Positions 17,743 to 27,949 of a DNA stretch of 63,395 bases are shown piece after piece. Source of the DNA: Sterolibacterium sp. Its GTDB lineage: Bacteria > Pseudomonadota > Gammaproteobacteria > Burkholderiales > Rhodocyclaceae. The position numbers and the translations under genes were made by a program. The stretch covers positions 1 through 63,395 of the forward strand of contig JAGOSV010000008.1 of assembly GCA_018062105.1 (NCBI GenBank), written 5' to 3'. The number at the start of each line of letters is the position of its first letter. Position 1 is the stretch's first letter. The notes beneath the pieces were generated by a model. It was not told where the DNA came from and searched no databases. It was given only the letters and a program-made list of their open reading frames with translations.

Positions 17743-18603
17743 TCACTTTTCCTGGGCACGGCCAAGAATGCCGCGCAAGGATTCCTGAATGTCTGCCGGC
17801 AGCACCACCGTCTTGGCATTAGCCGATTCCGTCAGCTTGCCCATTGCCGCCAAGTAACGCTCACCCAGCATGTAGCGCATCGGTGCCTCCTGATTGCCGA
17901 TAGCACCCGCCACCCGGCGGATGGCCTCGGCGCTGGCCTCGGCCAGCGTCACCTGTGCCTCGGCATCACGCTTGGCAGCCTCCAGCCGGGATTCGGCCTG
18001 CAGGATGGCAGCCTGCTTGGTGCCCTCGGCCTTGGTCACCATCGCCTTGCGTTCCCGTTCGGCTGAAGCCTGCGCTTCCATCGCGCGCACCATGGACTCG
18101 GAGGGCTTGATGTCCTGGATCTCGACCGACTTGACCGTCAGCCCCCAGTCGATGGCCTCGTCAGTAATGCTCTCGCGCAGCCGTGCCTTGATCTGATCCC
18201 GGCTGGACAACGCCTCATCGAGATTCATGTCACCGACGATGGAACGCAAGGTGGTCATGATCATGTTGCGGATCGCCTCGGAAAAATCCGTCACGCCATA
18301 CACCGCCTTGATCGGATCGGTGATCTTGATGAAGGCAATGGCATTGACCACGATCACCGCATTGTCCTTGGTGATGACTTCCTGCTCCTGGATATCGAGG
18401 ATGATGTCCTTGGTCACCAATTTGTAAGCAATATTGTCGAGATAAGGGATGACGATATTCAGCCCCGGATGCAGCGTGACGTGATATTTGCCAAGCCGCT
18501 CGACGACCCATTCCATCCCTTGTGGCACGATGCGCACCCCCTTGGCCAGTGTGACCACGACAAACACCAGCAATGCAATAACGACCAGAGTTCCCGGACC
18601 CAT
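17743..18603 (-). CDS. Paraslipin / SPFH-domain membrane protein (QmcA type)
   Basis: The product is 286 residues with one N-terminal transmembrane helix (about residues 3-20) and then an SPFH (stomatin/prohibitin/flotillin/HflK) domain beginning RIVPQGMEWVVERLGKYH. The C-terminal third is an alanine- and glutamate-rich coiled coil. It is slightly shorter than E. coli QmcA. These proteins form large membrane oligomers linked to FtsH and membrane quality control. Together with the upstream NfeD-type gene, 10 bp away, it forms the classic stomatin operon partner pair. Confidence 0.9.
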   Translation of the reverse strand: MGPGTLVVIALLVFVVVTLAKGVRIVPQGMEWVVERLGKYHVTLHPGLNIVIPYLDNIAYKLVTKDIILDIQEQEVITKDNAVIVVNAIAFIKITDPIKAVYGVTDFSEAIRNMIMTTLRSIVGDMNLDEALSSRDQIKARLRESITDEAIDWGLTVKSVEIQDIKPSESMVRAMEAQASAERERKAMVTKAEGTKQAAILQAESRLEAAKRDAEAQVTLAEASAEAIRRVAGAIGNQEAPMRYMLGERYLAAMGKLTESANAKTVVLPADIQESLRGILGRAQEK

Positions 18604-18613
18604 ATAACGCTCC

Positions 18614-19060
18614 TCAATGTTTTTTTTCGACCTTCAACAAACTGCCCTCAACGGCCAGTACCCGCACACGTTCGCCGCTTTCGATCGCCTCATCGGCAAT
18701 ACACGGCCAGACTTCAGTGCCCACCATCGGCTTCTGGAAACGCACCTCCCCGCGCTGAAACGGTGCCACCGCACGGGTCAGCAGGCCGACCTCCCCCACC
18801 ACACTGGCGGCCGACATGCCAATCTGCGTCTTGTGCTGGCCTGGCTTGAAAAAACGGAACCAGTAGATCACTAGTGCCAGCGACACCACCAGCCAGGCCG
18901 CCAGCTGCATCGTCAGCGTCGTAGCCGGTGCCATGAACAGCAAGGCCGCCACCCCCAGTGCCCCCAGACCAAACCAGATCAGCACAAACGCCGGGATTGC
19001 CAATTCGGCAATCACCAAAAACACCCCGCCGATCGCCCAATGCCACCACTCGAACTGCAT
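18614..19060 (-). CDS. NfeD-family membrane protein
   Basis: The product is 148 residues from ATG 19060, chosen because GGGGAG precedes it and the protein then begins MQFEWWHWAIGG. Two to three hydrophobic helices fill residues 8-80, followed by a soluble OB-fold domain (NfeD C-terminal) ending EGSLLKVEKKH. It is the short NfeD1b type without the N-terminal serine protease domain. NfeD proteins work with SPFH partners, as the neighbouring paraslipin gene shows. Confidence 0.88.
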   Translation of the reverse strand: MQFEWWHWAIGGVFLVIAELAIPAFVLIWFGLGALGVAALLFMAPATTLTMQLAAWLVVSLALVIYWFRFFKPGQHKTQIGMSAASVVGEVGLLTRAVAPFQRGEVRFQKPMVGTEVWPCIADEAIESGERVRVLAVEGSLLKVEKKH

Positions 19061-19216
19061 ATTCACTCCCCCGGCCACCATATATCGGCGCACTCTAACA
19101 GTCTGGCCCGCGTTTGTCTGCCCAGGCCAATCACCGCCGCACCAAGCAGGCCGTGGATGCTGCTAGACTGCCCGTATTGAATGCAGTCCTCCCCTTGCCC
19201 CCCGGGATGACCGATC

Positions 19217-21235
19217 ATGCCATCACCCCCACATTCCGCACCTCTCAATCTACCGAATCCACCGAATCTGCTGCTCAAGCACTTCAGCCTGCTGGGACTG
19301 CTGGGGACGCTGCTGTTTGCCGGCCTGCTGCTGGTTGCCGACCGACTCGACGGACTCAGCCATCAGGCGACCCTTGCCGCACGCGAGCAAGGACACCTTG
19401 CCGTGGCCCAGACCAGGATTCGTGAAGACCTGCAAACCGTCCGTTCCGATCTGCACATCATCACCCGTCTACCCGTCTTGCATGCCTACCTGGACCAGGG
19501 CTTGCCGCAGCAGCGGACAGCCCTGATCCATCTGTTGCGCCTATGGCTGCATGAAACCGGGCGCTATGAACAAATCCTCTGCCTCGACCCACAGGGCAGC
19601 GAACTCCTTCGCGTCTCCGGTTTCGATCCACCCGCTACCCCAAACCTCCCGCCGACGGCCACCGAAGCTGCCACCCAGGCTGCCGCCTTGCGTGATACCG
19701 CCACGCTTGACGCTGGTGCGATACGACTGACAACCGACCGAACCGACCCTGCAACAGCGCGTCCGCTCATGCGCTTCAGCATCAGCATCACGGATCAGCA
19801 CGGCAAACCGCGCGGCACCCTGGTGTTTCATTACCGGGCCCAGCGCCTGTTGCAGGACTTTCATCAGTCCATGAACCGCATGGACGGCATAGATGACAGC
19901 GGACAGCAATCCATGCTGCTGAATAGCGATGGCCATGAACTCATCCAGGCCGGTAGTTCCTCCGGCCTGGCCTCACAGCCTGCCTCTCCATCCCACTTCA
20001 GCAGCACGTTCCCGGCCGAATGGGCCAACATCGATCTGCACGCCGAAGGCCGCCTGGCCACTGCCAATGGCCTCTTTTTCCACTCGACCCTCAATCCGCT
20101 GGAAGCCCTGACCGACACCACCTCCCCTCCACCTGCCCACCCGCTGGTCTGGAAGCTGGTCACCCGCATCCCGCCCGAACTGCTGATCCGGGAAGCGCTC
20201 CACCGGCGTCCCGTTGTCTGGCTGGTACTGGCTGTCGTCTATCTCTTCCTGCTTACCGCCACCTGGTTCGTCCTGCGTGCCCGACTGGAGCGGTTGCGCG
20301 ACCGTCAGGCCCTCGAAAACAATGAAGCCCGCCAGGAACAGCTGATCCGCAACCTGCCCGTCGGCGTCTATCTATTCCGTTTTCATGAAAATGGCCGCAT
20401 GGCTTTTGAATATGTCAGCCCGGTATTGTGTGACATCCTCGACATCAACCCGGCGGATGCATTGCATGACCCACAAACCATTTTCGGTACAGCGCAGCCC
20501 GACGAAAAAGCCCGGCTCATGACCAGCCTGCAACAATCAGCCCATACCCGGCAGCCTTTCCGCTGGGAAGGGCGCTTCCAGGTTCGTCAAGAAACACGCT
20601 GGATCCGCATCTCCTCGGATGCCGTCCCTGATATCGACAGCGGCAATTTATGGAGCGGCGTCATCAGTGACATCACCGAGCGAAAAACCCTGGAAAAGGA
20701 GCTTGAGCGACAGGCCCATATCGATGTACTGACCGGGCTCAACAATCGCCGCCATTTCTTCGAGCTGGCCGAACACGAGCTATCGCGTGCCCGCCGCCAC
20801 GATCTGCCGCTCTCCGCCCTGATGCTGGATATCGATCATTTCAAGCGCTGCAACGATACCTGGGGCCACGCCGTCGGTGACCGGGTATTGCAAAAGCTGG
20901 CCGAAGTTTGCCAGCACACCCTACGGGAGATCGACATCTTCGGGCGAATCGGTGGTGAAGAATTTACTGTTTTGCTGGTTGAGACAAATACCTACGCTGC
21001 GCTGGAAGCAGCAGAGCGGCTACGTCAAGCCCTGGCCGCAGCTACTGTGCCACTCGACCATGGCCAGCACCTGAACTTCACCGTCTCGATCGGGGTGGCC
21101 TACCTAACCCAGGAAGACCACACCATCCCGGATCTGCTGCGCCGCGCCGACATGGCGCTTTACGCCGCCAAGAACAGCGGGCGCAACCGCGTCAGTGATG
21201 CCGCCGGCGGCAACCACCAGCGCGAAGCACTATGA
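19217..21235 (+). CDS. Membrane-bound diguanylate cyclase with PAS and GGDEF domains
   Basis: The product is 672 residues. A first membrane helix at about residues 22-42 and a second near 330-355 enclose a large periplasmic sensor segment. A cytoplasmic PAS region (about 370-490) is followed by a GGDEF domain whose active site reads GGEEF (residues 579-583), a variant that is normally active. An inhibitory I-site RxxD (REID) lies five residues before it. The protein should make c-di-GMP in response to a periplasmic signal. The N-terminus contains a tandem duplication (ACCGAATCC-type, 19252-19269). It is convergent with the TonB receptor gene. Confidence 0.9.
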   Translation: MPSPPHSAPLNLPNPPNLLLKHFSLLGLLGTLLFAGLLLVADRLDGLSHQATLAAREQGHLAVAQTRIREDLQTVRSDLHIITRLPVLHAYLDQGLPQQRTALIHLLRLWLHETGRYEQILCLDPQGSELLRVSGFDPPATPNLPPTATEAATQAAALRDTATLDAGAIRLTTDRTDPATARPLMRFSISITDQHGKPRGTLVFHYRAQRLLQDFHQSMNRMDGIDDSGQQSMLLNSDGHELIQAGSSSGLASQPASPSHFSSTFPAEWANIDLHAEGRLATANGLFFHSTLNPLEALTDTTSPPPAHPLVWKLVTRIPPELLIREALHRRPVVWLVLAVVYLFLLTATWFVLRARLERLRDRQALENNEARQEQLIRNLPVGVYLFRFHENGRMAFEYVSPVLCDILDINPADALHDPQTIFGTAQPDEKARLMTSLQQSAHTRQPFRWEGRFQVRQETRWIRISSDAVPDIDSGNLWSGVISDITERKTLEKELERQAHIDVLTGLNNRRHFFELAEHELSRARRHDLPLSALMLDIDHFKRCNDTWGHAVGDRVLQKLAEVCQHTLREIDIFGRIGGEEFTVLLVETNTYAALEAAERLRQALAAATVPLDHGQHLNFTVSIGVAYLTQEDHTIPDLLRRADMALYAAKNSGRNRVSDAAGGNHQREAL

Positions 21236-21343
21236 GCCTTCACCGCTGCGTGACCCATGGCACCACCACCGCAGCCAGGCACCGAGGGCTCCGACGGGCT
21301 TCAGGCTACCTTTGCCCAAAATGGTCTGCTCAAAAAGATTCGA

Positions 21344-23419
21344 TCAGAAGGACCAGTTCACCTGCATGAAGCTGATCCGGCGCGCCAGCACATCCGTCTT
21401 GTAACTGGCATAGCTTCCCAGCAGGTTACGTGCCACCAGAGCCACTTCCAGACTTTGATTCTGCCAGCGGAAACGTTTGGCCAAACGCAGATCCAGCTTG
21501 TCATAAGCCGGCAAGACATCTGCCGAGCTTTGCCACTGCATGCCGCTTACCCGGTAGTAACCCGCGCTGACATTCACCTCCTGGGGTAAAGCCTGGCGAA
21601 ACAGCAAGCTCCAGGTCGTTCTCGGCACGCTTTGCTGATCTGCCACCAAGGGTGAATCAATCCGGCTGTATGACCCGCTCATCTGCAGTGAGGCACCCGA
21701 CCAAGGCTGCCAGTGTGCGCCCAGTTCGACCCCGCGTACCAGAGCCGAGCCAGATGAATTGGCATAATCCCAGGCCAGGTCATTGGTCATAGTGACCACC
21801 GGCTGGCGCAACACCAGCATGATCAGACGATCCACCTTGTCGTTGAAATAACGGATATCCCCGCCGAACCGCGCCTCCGGGAATTCCACCGTGTAGCCGA
21901 TTTCCCGTGACAGGATGCGCTCATCCTTCAGGCCACCGGAACTCAACGCCAATATCGCCAATGGCCGCCCCTGTGTCAGCCACTGCAAAGCTGCTGGCGG
22001 GTGATAAATCAGGCTGCCGAACGACTCATTGATCGTCGGCGTCCGGTTCGCCCGTGAAATACCAAGCCGCAGACTCTGCTCGCGGCTGAAGGCATACGTG
22101 CCTGCCAACCTTGGCGACACAGCGTTACCGGAGATCGAATTGTGTTCCAGCATCATGCCGCCTTGCAGGGTCAAGGCCTCCTGCGGCCGCACTTCGAGAT
22201 TGGCAAACACACGCCCCAGTGTATTGTTCCGCCAATCCGCACTGTTGAGCATGGCTGCCGAGCGTGCCCGGTCCAGACGCCATTGCCCTCCCCATGCGAG
22301 ACGCACCCTGTCTGTCAGGCGCTGCGTCCGCTGGCCCTCGACATCATCGCGCGTCTGGTCGAAATCCAGCAAATAGTGATAAGGCATGCTCGCCCCACCC
22401 GGCAGAGGCAACATGACATCCGCCGGCTCACGCATGCGCTGTTGAGCATGGTAATACTGCAACCAGAACTCGTCATCAGTACTGTATGCACGAGTCCAGC
22501 GCAGCTGCATGACTTCCTGGCCATCCACACGCTGACGCACGGGATCGAATTGCCCAGGGCCGATATTGATCTGATAAAACCCTCGCGACACAACGCCGCC
22601 CGTCTGCCGCTGGCCACCACTCGCTCGCAGCTGGAACATCAGCTCATCCCGTTCATCGAGACGCTGCTGCGCCCGCAGGTTGAACTTGTTGATGCGCGCC
22701 CAATCGGCCAGACCATCAAGACCATCGTCATACTGCTGGGCCAGCGAAACACTGTAGCGGAACCGTTCGCCCTGATGCACGGTACGTACGGCCAAGTCAC
22801 GAATTCCACCGCTACCCAGCGCACCCAGCACCTGTGACCCGGTTTCCGTCGCCGGATCACGGGTGATGATATTGATGGTTGCCAGGAAGGCATTGGCTCC
22901 AAACGTCACGGCATTCGCCCCGCGCACCACCTCGATACGCTCGACATCCTCCAGCGTCAACGGCAGCAGCGCCCAATCCACACCACCCAGCAAAGGCGTG
23001 TAGATGGATACACCATCGACCAGCACCTGCATCCGTCGTGCATAAAAATCGGACAAGCCATGATAGGCCACCGCCGTGCCACCCCCATTCAGGTAGCCCA
23101 CATAAAATCCCGGCACCAGCCGCAGCGCATCCTCCAGACGCCGCACCCCCGCCGCCACCAGTGTCGAATGATCGATGACCGTTACCGCTGCCGGCGATTC
23201 CAGGGTCGATTGATGCAGCCGTGATGCCGACAGCACTACCGGCAAATCATCGAATATCCCCTCGTCCTCCTCCAAGGCCCAGGCCGCCTGTGCAGCCATC
23301 AGGAACACGCCTGCCAAAGCCGTCAGAACGGTGGCACGGCGCAGGCGGCCGAAAGAAAAATTTCGTCCTCGTCTCATGATCGCAATCTCTCGTGACTCAT
23401 CGTTTGCAGGAACCTTCAC
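21344..23419 (-). CDS. TonB-dependent outer-membrane receptor
   Basis: The product is 691 residues from GTG 23419, supported by GAGGAAGG 6 bp upstream. An ATG at 23377 would shorten the N-region and also gives a signal peptide ending AAWA. A plug domain follows (about residues 60-180: PAAVTVIDHSTL, LRLVPGFYVGYLNG, VERIEVVRGANAVTFGANA). The C-terminal beta-barrel ends in the aromatic VNWSF. The ligand is unknown; the receptor resembles cobalamin/siderophore-type and other catecholate receptors only in general terms. It starts 12 bp after the periplasmic binding-protein gene, so the two are one operon. Confidence 0.9.
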   Translation of the reverse strand: MKVPANDESREIAIMRRGRNFSFGRLRRATVLTALAGVFLMAAQAAWALEEDEGIFDDLPVVLSASRLHQSTLESPAAVTVIDHSTLVAAGVRRLEDALRLVPGFYVGYLNGGGTAVAYHGLSDFYARRMQVLVDGVSIYTPLLGGVDWALLPLTLEDVERIEVVRGANAVTFGANAFLATINIITRDPATETGSQVLGALGSGGIRDLAVRTVHQGERFRYSVSLAQQYDDGLDGLADWARINKFNLRAQQRLDERDELMFQLRASGGQRQTGGVVSRGFYQINIGPGQFDPVRQRVDGQEVMQLRWTRAYSTDDEFWLQYYHAQQRMREPADVMLPLPGGASMPYHYLLDFDQTRDDVEGQRTQRLTDRVRLAWGGQWRLDRARSAAMLNSADWRNNTLGRVFANLEVRPQEALTLQGGMMLEHNSISGNAVSPRLAGTYAFSREQSLRLGISRANRTPTINESFGSLIYHPPAALQWLTQGRPLAILALSSGGLKDERILSREIGYTVEFPEARFGGDIRYFNDKVDRLIMLVLRQPVVTMTNDLAWDYANSSGSALVRGVELGAHWQPWSGASLQMSGSYSRIDSPLVADQQSVPRTTWSLLFRQALPQEVNVSAGYYRVSGMQWQSSADVLPAYDKLDLRLAKRFRWQNQSLEVALVARNLLGSYASYKTDVLARRISFMQVNWSF

Positions 23420-23431
23420 ACCATGCCTTCC

Positions 23432-24433
23432 TCAATTCGCGCCCTCTGCCGGCACCGCTAAAGTCAGGGCACCTTGCAAAGCCTGCAGTCGTGCGCGCAG
23501 GGTTTCGGCCGACGGTATCACCAAGCCCAATGAGCGGGCTACCAAATCGTTCACACTGACCGAAAAATCTTCCGGTTCCTGGATTTTTCGCACGCTCCTG
23601 CCCTGCACCAGTTGCTGCGCCACTGCCGCAGCCTGTTGCGCCATCTGCGCAGGAGTCGAGTACAGGGCCAGCAACGCTCCCGCCCGGACATAGGCTTCGG
23701 AATAGGCCACCACAGGAACATTGGCCCGGTAAGTCGTCAGCAACAACGGCTGCACACTGCCACGGTGATGCACTTCAGCATCCGGCAAGGCCAGCAACAC
23801 CTCCGAGCGGGAGAGCAACTGCTCCAGCTGTGGCACGATCGACAGCTCCCCCTGGATACGGACGACATTCAAGGCCAGGCCACGCTCGGCCGCCCCTCGC
23901 TCCAGCGCCACAGTCGGGCCATGTGCCGCCCGCCCCAGCAACAGGCCGATGCGTCGGTGCTGCGGCAAGGCTATCCGGATCAGGTCGAGATAGCGCCCGG
24001 TGGGTTGATCGAGAACAATGGCATGCACATCACGCACCGGCCGGTGAGGGAACTTCGCCAGCTCTGCCTCCAGCACAGCGCGGCTGACGAGCATGGCCAC
24101 GATGGGCCTGCCACCTCCACTGAGCAAGGTCTGCCTCAGGGCAGCCGCCCCCAATGTCACGACCAGATCGTATTTCCCAAGCTCCGCAGCCTTGCCGGGC
24201 ACAAGATCCGCAGCATTCCAGGAAACGCCGGTCAAACCACGGCTGTTCAGCGCCTCCACCAGCGCATGGCGGGTCTGCTGGCCCAGCGCCCCATCCTCCG
24301 CCACAATGGCAACCCGGCCGGCTACCCGAGCCCCGCCCGGCCACACACTCCCGCAGCAAAGCAGGAACAAGAGCACTCCGGCCAGCCGACTGCGCGCGCA
24401 GAGAAAATTCCGACAGGAAAGGAGCCGTTTCAT
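23432..24433 (-). CDS. Periplasmic binding-protein-like (ABC_sub_bind type) protein
   Basis: The product is 333 residues from ATG 24433 (MKRLLSCRNFLCARSRLAGV), a signal-peptide start; the upstream in-frame ATG at 24547 would add an unlikely extension. The pattern LVVTLGAAALRQTL, then IGLLLGRAAHGPTV and VVAYSEAYVRAGALLALYS, resembles the ABC_sub_bind fold of periplasmic solute-binding proteins. No ABC permease or ATPase gene is nearby. The gene is followed at once by the TonB receptor, so it may be a periplasmic ligand sensor or relay for the receptor rather than a transporter component. This is inference. Confidence 0.65.
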   Translation of the reverse strand: MKRLLSCRNFLCARSRLAGVLLFLLCCGSVWPGGARVAGRVAIVAEDGALGQQTRHALVEALNSRGLTGVSWNAADLVPGKAAELGKYDLVVTLGAAALRQTLLSGGGRPIVAMLVSRAVLEAELAKFPHRPVRDVHAIVLDQPTGRYLDLIRIALPQHRRIGLLLGRAAHGPTVALERGAAERGLALNVVRIQGELSIVPQLEQLLSRSEVLLALPDAEVHHRGSVQPLLLTTYRANVPVVAYSEAYVRAGALLALYSTPAQMAQQAAAVAQQLVQGRSVRKIQEPEDFSVSVNDLVARSLGLVIPSAETLRARLQALQGALTLAVPAEGAN

Positions 24434-24543
24434 GGCATGAGAAGTGTGCGTGCAAAAATCCCAAAAAACCCTAAAGCTCCGATGGACATCCATCCTCGCA
24501 AAATGACAGGACACTTTATGCAGCCAGCGTGACATTGTCAATG

Positions 24544-25371
24544 TCATGACCCGGCCACATGGCCAGCATGGATTTTTTGCCGCACTTCCTCAAACAAACA
24601 GACCGCTGCCGCTGCCGCCACATTGAGCGACTCGCTGCCGGCCGCCAACGGGATCGTCATGCGTTGCCGGCAAGCCGCCTCCAGCGCCGGGCAGATGCCC
24701 TGACCTTCACTGCCAAACAGCCAGGCCACCGGGCCACGCAGATCCAGCTGATACAACGAGACATCCGCATGCGCCGAAGCCGCCAGCGTCAAGCCACCGA
24801 ACGCTGCCAGAACCTCATCCAGCGCCGCCTGCTCATGAATGTCGAGATCAAAATGCGCCCCCTGCCCCGCCCGCAGCACACGCGGTGTCCAGACACCAGC
24901 ACAACCGCTGCCCAGGTAGACCTGACGCAGCCCGGCCGCTGCCGCACTGCGCAGGATGGAGCCGACATTGCCACTGTCCTGGACACCATCCAGTAATACG
25001 CAGGATACCCCGGAGAGAAACCCGCCCTGGCGTGGCGCAGGAACCGCAATCTGCGCCATCAGTCCCGGCGGGCTGCTCAGTTCGCTCAGCGAGTGAAACA
25101 AGCCATCTCCCAGCAACCAAACGTCAACCGCCGGCAAACTGGCCAGTACAGCCTGCACTTCCCCTTGCTGCAAGCCATGTTCGCTGACGATCAGACGTTG
25201 CGGCGAGCCCACCTTGTCGCGATAAGCCGCCACGAGATGCACGCCATCGAGCAGGGTGAGCCCCTGCCGTCGCTGCTCACGGGCATCCTCCGCCAGACGA
25301 CGGAGTGCCTTGTACCCCGGGTTGTCACGAGAAACGATCTTTTTCATCCGAGGCTCCGGCGCAGCACTCAT
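24544..25371 (-). CDS. SpoU/TrmH-family RNA 2'-O-ribose methyltransferase
   Basis: The product is 275 residues from ATG 25371, which overlaps the rnhB stop (ATGA). The longer in-frame extension upstream to 25656 lies over rnhB and is rejected. The SpoU motifs are present: [17 protein letters not shown] (motif 1), LFGSEGQG (motif 2) and [14 protein letters not shown] (motif 3), which form the SAM-binding trefoil knot. The N-terminal part is a substrate-binding domain of RlmB/TrmH-like proteins. It most likely methylates rRNA, but the exact substrate cannot be assigned from this sequence. Confidence 0.88.
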   Translation of the reverse strand: MSAAPEPRMKKIVSRDNPGYKALRRLAEDAREQRRQGLTLLDGVHLVAAYRDKVGSPQRLIVSEHGLQQGEVQAVLASLPAVDVWLLGDGLFHSLSELSSPPGLMAQIAVPAPRQGGFLSGVSCVLLDGVQDSGNVGSILRSAAAAGLRQVYLGSGCAGVWTPRVLRAGQGAHFDLDIHEQAALDEVLAAFGGLTLAASAHADVSLYQLDLRGPVAWLFGSEGQGICPALEAACRQRMTIPLAAGSESLNVAAAAAVCLFEEVRQKIHAGHVAGS

Positions 25372-25970
25372 GGCTTCGATGCTTCCGCCAACAAGGCACG
25401 CACCGGCGCAAAACTGCGCCGATAAATGTCGATCACGCCATGCGCCCGCAATGCCGCCAGATGCGCCGCCGTCGGGTATCCCTTGTGGCGCGCCAGCCCA
25501 TAACCCGGATGGAGTGCATCCAGCCGCAGCAGCTCGGCATCCCGCGCCGTCTTGGCAAGAATGGAGGCAGCACTGATCGCCGGCTGGCTTGCGTCGCCCT
25601 GGACAATGGCACGCACCGGCATCGTGAGCTGCGGACAATGACGGCCATCGACCCACACCTCATCCGGTACCCGGGGCAGCGCCTCGACAGCTCGCCGCAT
25701 CGCCAGCAGGCTGGCTTGCAGAATGTTGATGCAGTCGATTTCCTCGACGCTGCTGCTGGCAACCGCCCAGGCCAGTGCCCGCTCGCGAATCTCACCGGCC
25801 AGACGCTCGCGTGTCCGTGCCGTCAATTTCTTGGAATCGGCCAGCCCCGCAATCGGCCGCGCCGGATCGAGGATGACGGCAGCTGCATACACCGGCCCGG
25901 CCAATGGCCCGCGTCCAGCCTCATCCACACCAGCCACCCGAAACATCGGCGCGGCTGTCTGCGGCCTCAT
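25368..25970 (-). CDS. rnhB: Ribonuclease HII
   Basis: The product is 200 residues. RNase HII removes ribonucleotides from DNA and RNA primers in RNA-DNA hybrids. The family N-terminus [14 protein letters not shown] carries the catalytic Asp and Glu, followed by LADSKKLT and the later DGRHCPQL and [14 protein letters not shown] blocks. It overlaps lpxB upstream and the methyltransferase downstream by 4 bp each (ATGA), in the lpxA-lpxB-rnhB order of many betaproteobacteria. Confidence 0.95.
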   Translation of the reverse strand: MRPQTAAPMFRVAGVDEAGRGPLAGPVYAAAVILDPARPIAGLADSKKLTARTRERLAGEIRERALAWAVASSSVEEIDCINILQASLLAMRRAVEALPRVPDEVWVDGRHCPQLTMPVRAIVQGDASQPAISAASILAKTARDAELLRLDALHPGYGLARHKGYPTAAHLAALRAHGVIDIYRRSFAPVRALLAEASKP

Positions 25971-27133
25971 GGCAGCGGCCGCTCATGCCGACGCAACACC
26001 GGCAAAATGGCCGCAGCAGCCCGGCTCGCCGTATCCTGACGCAACAGCAGGTGCATTTCGGTGAATAACTCGTGCAACCGTTCCTGCACCGTCTCATCAC
26101 ACACCAGATTGCCCAGCGCCTGGGCGAGATTCTCCGGTGTTGCATCATCCTGCAGAAACTCTGGCACGGCAAAGCAGCATGCCAGGATGTTGGGCAGCCC
26201 GATCCACGGCTGATAGCCCATGTGGCGCATGATGCGCCAGGACTTGGGTGACATCTTGTAGGTGATGACCATGGGTTTTTTCAGCAAGGCCACCTCCAGC
26301 GTTGCCGTCCCGCTAGCCACCAGCACCCCGTCGGCAGCGGCAACCGCCTCCTGGGCATGACCAAACAACAGCGTCAGCGGCAGCTCCTGCGCCCCGTTGC
26401 GCCACAGCTCGGTTTCAAAATGTAGCCGCGTTTCACGCGACACCAGCGGCACCAAAAAACGCGCCTGCGGAAAACGCTGATGCAACAGCTGCGCCGTCTG
26501 GACGAAGGTTTGCGCCATGTAGTGCAGCTCAGATTGACGACTGCCCGGCAGCAGGGCAAACACCAGCCCTTCCGCCTCAAGATTCAGATGCGCCCGCGCC
26601 TCGGCCAGATTAGTTTCCAGCGGGATGACATCCGCCAGCGGATGACCGACATAACAGGCCTTGACCGGATGCCCGGCATACAGGGCCGGCTCGAAAGGAA
26701 ACAGGCACAACACCTGATGCACCGCGCGGGCAATCTTGCGCACGCGCCCACCCCGCCAGGCCCACACCGATGGACTGACGAAATGAATGCTGTGGATACC
26801 GGCGGCCTTGAGGCGCGCCTCCAGCCAGAGGTTGAAATCTGGGGCATCGACACCGATGAAGACATCCGGCGGATCCGCCAGCAGACGTTTCAGCAACTGG
26901 CGGCGGATGCCGGCAATCTCGCGGTAATGACGGATGACTTCGGCATAGCCACGAACCGCCAGTTTTTCTGCCGGCCAGAGCGCATCAAAGCCAGCCGACT
27001 GCATGCGCGGCCCACCGATACCGTAAAAACGCGCCTCCGGAACATGCTGTCTGAGTGCCCGGATCAAATGACTGGCCAGCAAATCGCCAGACGCCTCGCC
27101 GGCCACCAGGGCTATCTTGAGCGGCCCCGCCAT
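25967..27133 (-). CDS. lpxB: Lipid-A-disaccharide synthase
   Basis: The product is 388 residues. LpxB, a GT-B fold glycosyltransferase, joins UDP-diacylglucosamine and lipid X at the inner membrane. Visible family features are [15 protein letters not shown] at the N-terminus, [19 protein letters not shown], and [13 protein letters not shown]. It starts 5 bp after the lpxA stop and overlaps rnhB by 4 bp. Confidence 0.95.
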   Translation of the reverse strand: MAGPLKIALVAGEASGDLLASHLIRALRQHVPEARFYGIGGPRMQSAGFDALWPAEKLAVRGYAEVIRHYREIAGIRRQLLKRLLADPPDVFIGVDAPDFNLWLEARLKAAGIHSIHFVSPSVWAWRGGRVRKIARAVHQVLCLFPFEPALYAGHPVKACYVGHPLADVIPLETNLAEARAHLNLEAEGLVFALLPGSRQSELHYMAQTFVQTAQLLHQRFPQARFLVPLVSRETRLHFETELWRNGAQELPLTLLFGHAQEAVAAADGVLVASGTATLEVALLKKPMVITYKMSPKSWRIMRHMGYQPWIGLPNILACCFAVPEFLQDDATPENLAQALGNLVCDETVQERLHELFTEMHLLLRQDTASRAAAAILPVLRRHERPLP

Positions 27134-27138
27134 GGCTC

Positions 27139-27930
27139 TCAGCGGACGATGCCGCGTCCGCTGACGGCCAGGAAATCGATAAACGGCTTGAGCTCCGGCA
27201 TGGCAGCATTCTCGCTGGCAATCACCACCCTGGCCTCTGCCAGAGGCAAACCGGATTTGTACAGTGTCTTGTAGGCACGCTTGATGGCGGCCACCGCCTC
27301 CGGCGTGAAGCCGCGCCGCTTCAACCCTTCGCTATTGATTCCATGTGGCTGTGCCTTGTTGCCGGAGACCATGACGTAAGGCGGCAGATCCTGCACCAGC
27401 GCGCTGGCCATGCTGGTCATGGCGTGAGCCCCGATACGGACGAACTGATGGACGGTCGTAAACCCCCCGAGGATCACCCAGTCACCGATCTGCACATGTC
27501 CGGCCAGCGACGCATTGTTGGCAAAGATAGTGTGGCTGCCGACCTGGCAGTCATGTGCCAGATGAACATAAGCCATGATCCAGTTGTCATCACCCAGACG
27601 GGTGACACCAACATCCTGCGCCGTGCCACGGTTAAATGTGCAGAACTCACGAATGACATTGCGATCACCGATCTCTAGCCGTGTCGGCTCATCTGCGTAT
27701 TTCTTGTCCTGTGGCACCTCGCCCAGCGAACAGAACTGGAAGATCCGATTGTCGCAGCCAATACGGGTATGACCAGTCAGCACCACATGCGGGCCAACAT
27801 GGGTGTTGTCGCCAATCTCGACATGCTCGCCCACCAGGGTGTAAGCACCGATCTCGACACCACGACCGATATGCGCCGCCGGATGAATGATGGCGGTCGG
27901 GTGTATGCGATTGACGGAAGCCGGTGTCAC
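27139..27930 (-). CDS. lpxA: UDP-N-acetylglucosamine acyltransferase
   Basis: The product is 263 residues from a GTG start (27930) preceded by AGGGAA. LpxA performs the first step of lipid A synthesis, 3-O-acylation of UDP-GlcNAc. Left-handed beta-helix hexapeptide repeats run through most of the chain (for example [25 protein letters not shown]) and the catalytic-His region reads YVHLAHDC. The C-terminal helical domain is complete. It lies between fabZ and lpxB in the conserved order. Confidence 0.95.
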   Translation of the reverse strand: MTPASVNRIHPTAIIHPAAHIGRGVEIGAYTLVGEHVEIGDNTHVGPHVVLTGHTRIGCDNRIFQFCSLGEVPQDKKYADEPTRLEIGDRNVIREFCTFNRGTAQDVGVTRLGDDNWIMAYVHLAHDCQVGSHTIFANNASLAGHVQIGDWVILGGFTTVHQFVRIGAHAMTSMASALVQDLPPYVMVSGNKAQPHGINSEGLKRRGFTPEAVAAIKRAYKTLYKSGLPLAEARVVIASENAAMPELKPFIDFLAVSGRGIVR

Positions 27931-27949
27931 AAGAACGTTCCCTGAAACG

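Noticed and set aside
25372-25656. N-terminal extension of the SpoU-family methyltransferase
   Set aside because: The extension lies wholly within rnhB in another frame; the ATG at 25371 fits a normal ATGA overlap and the family N-terminus.
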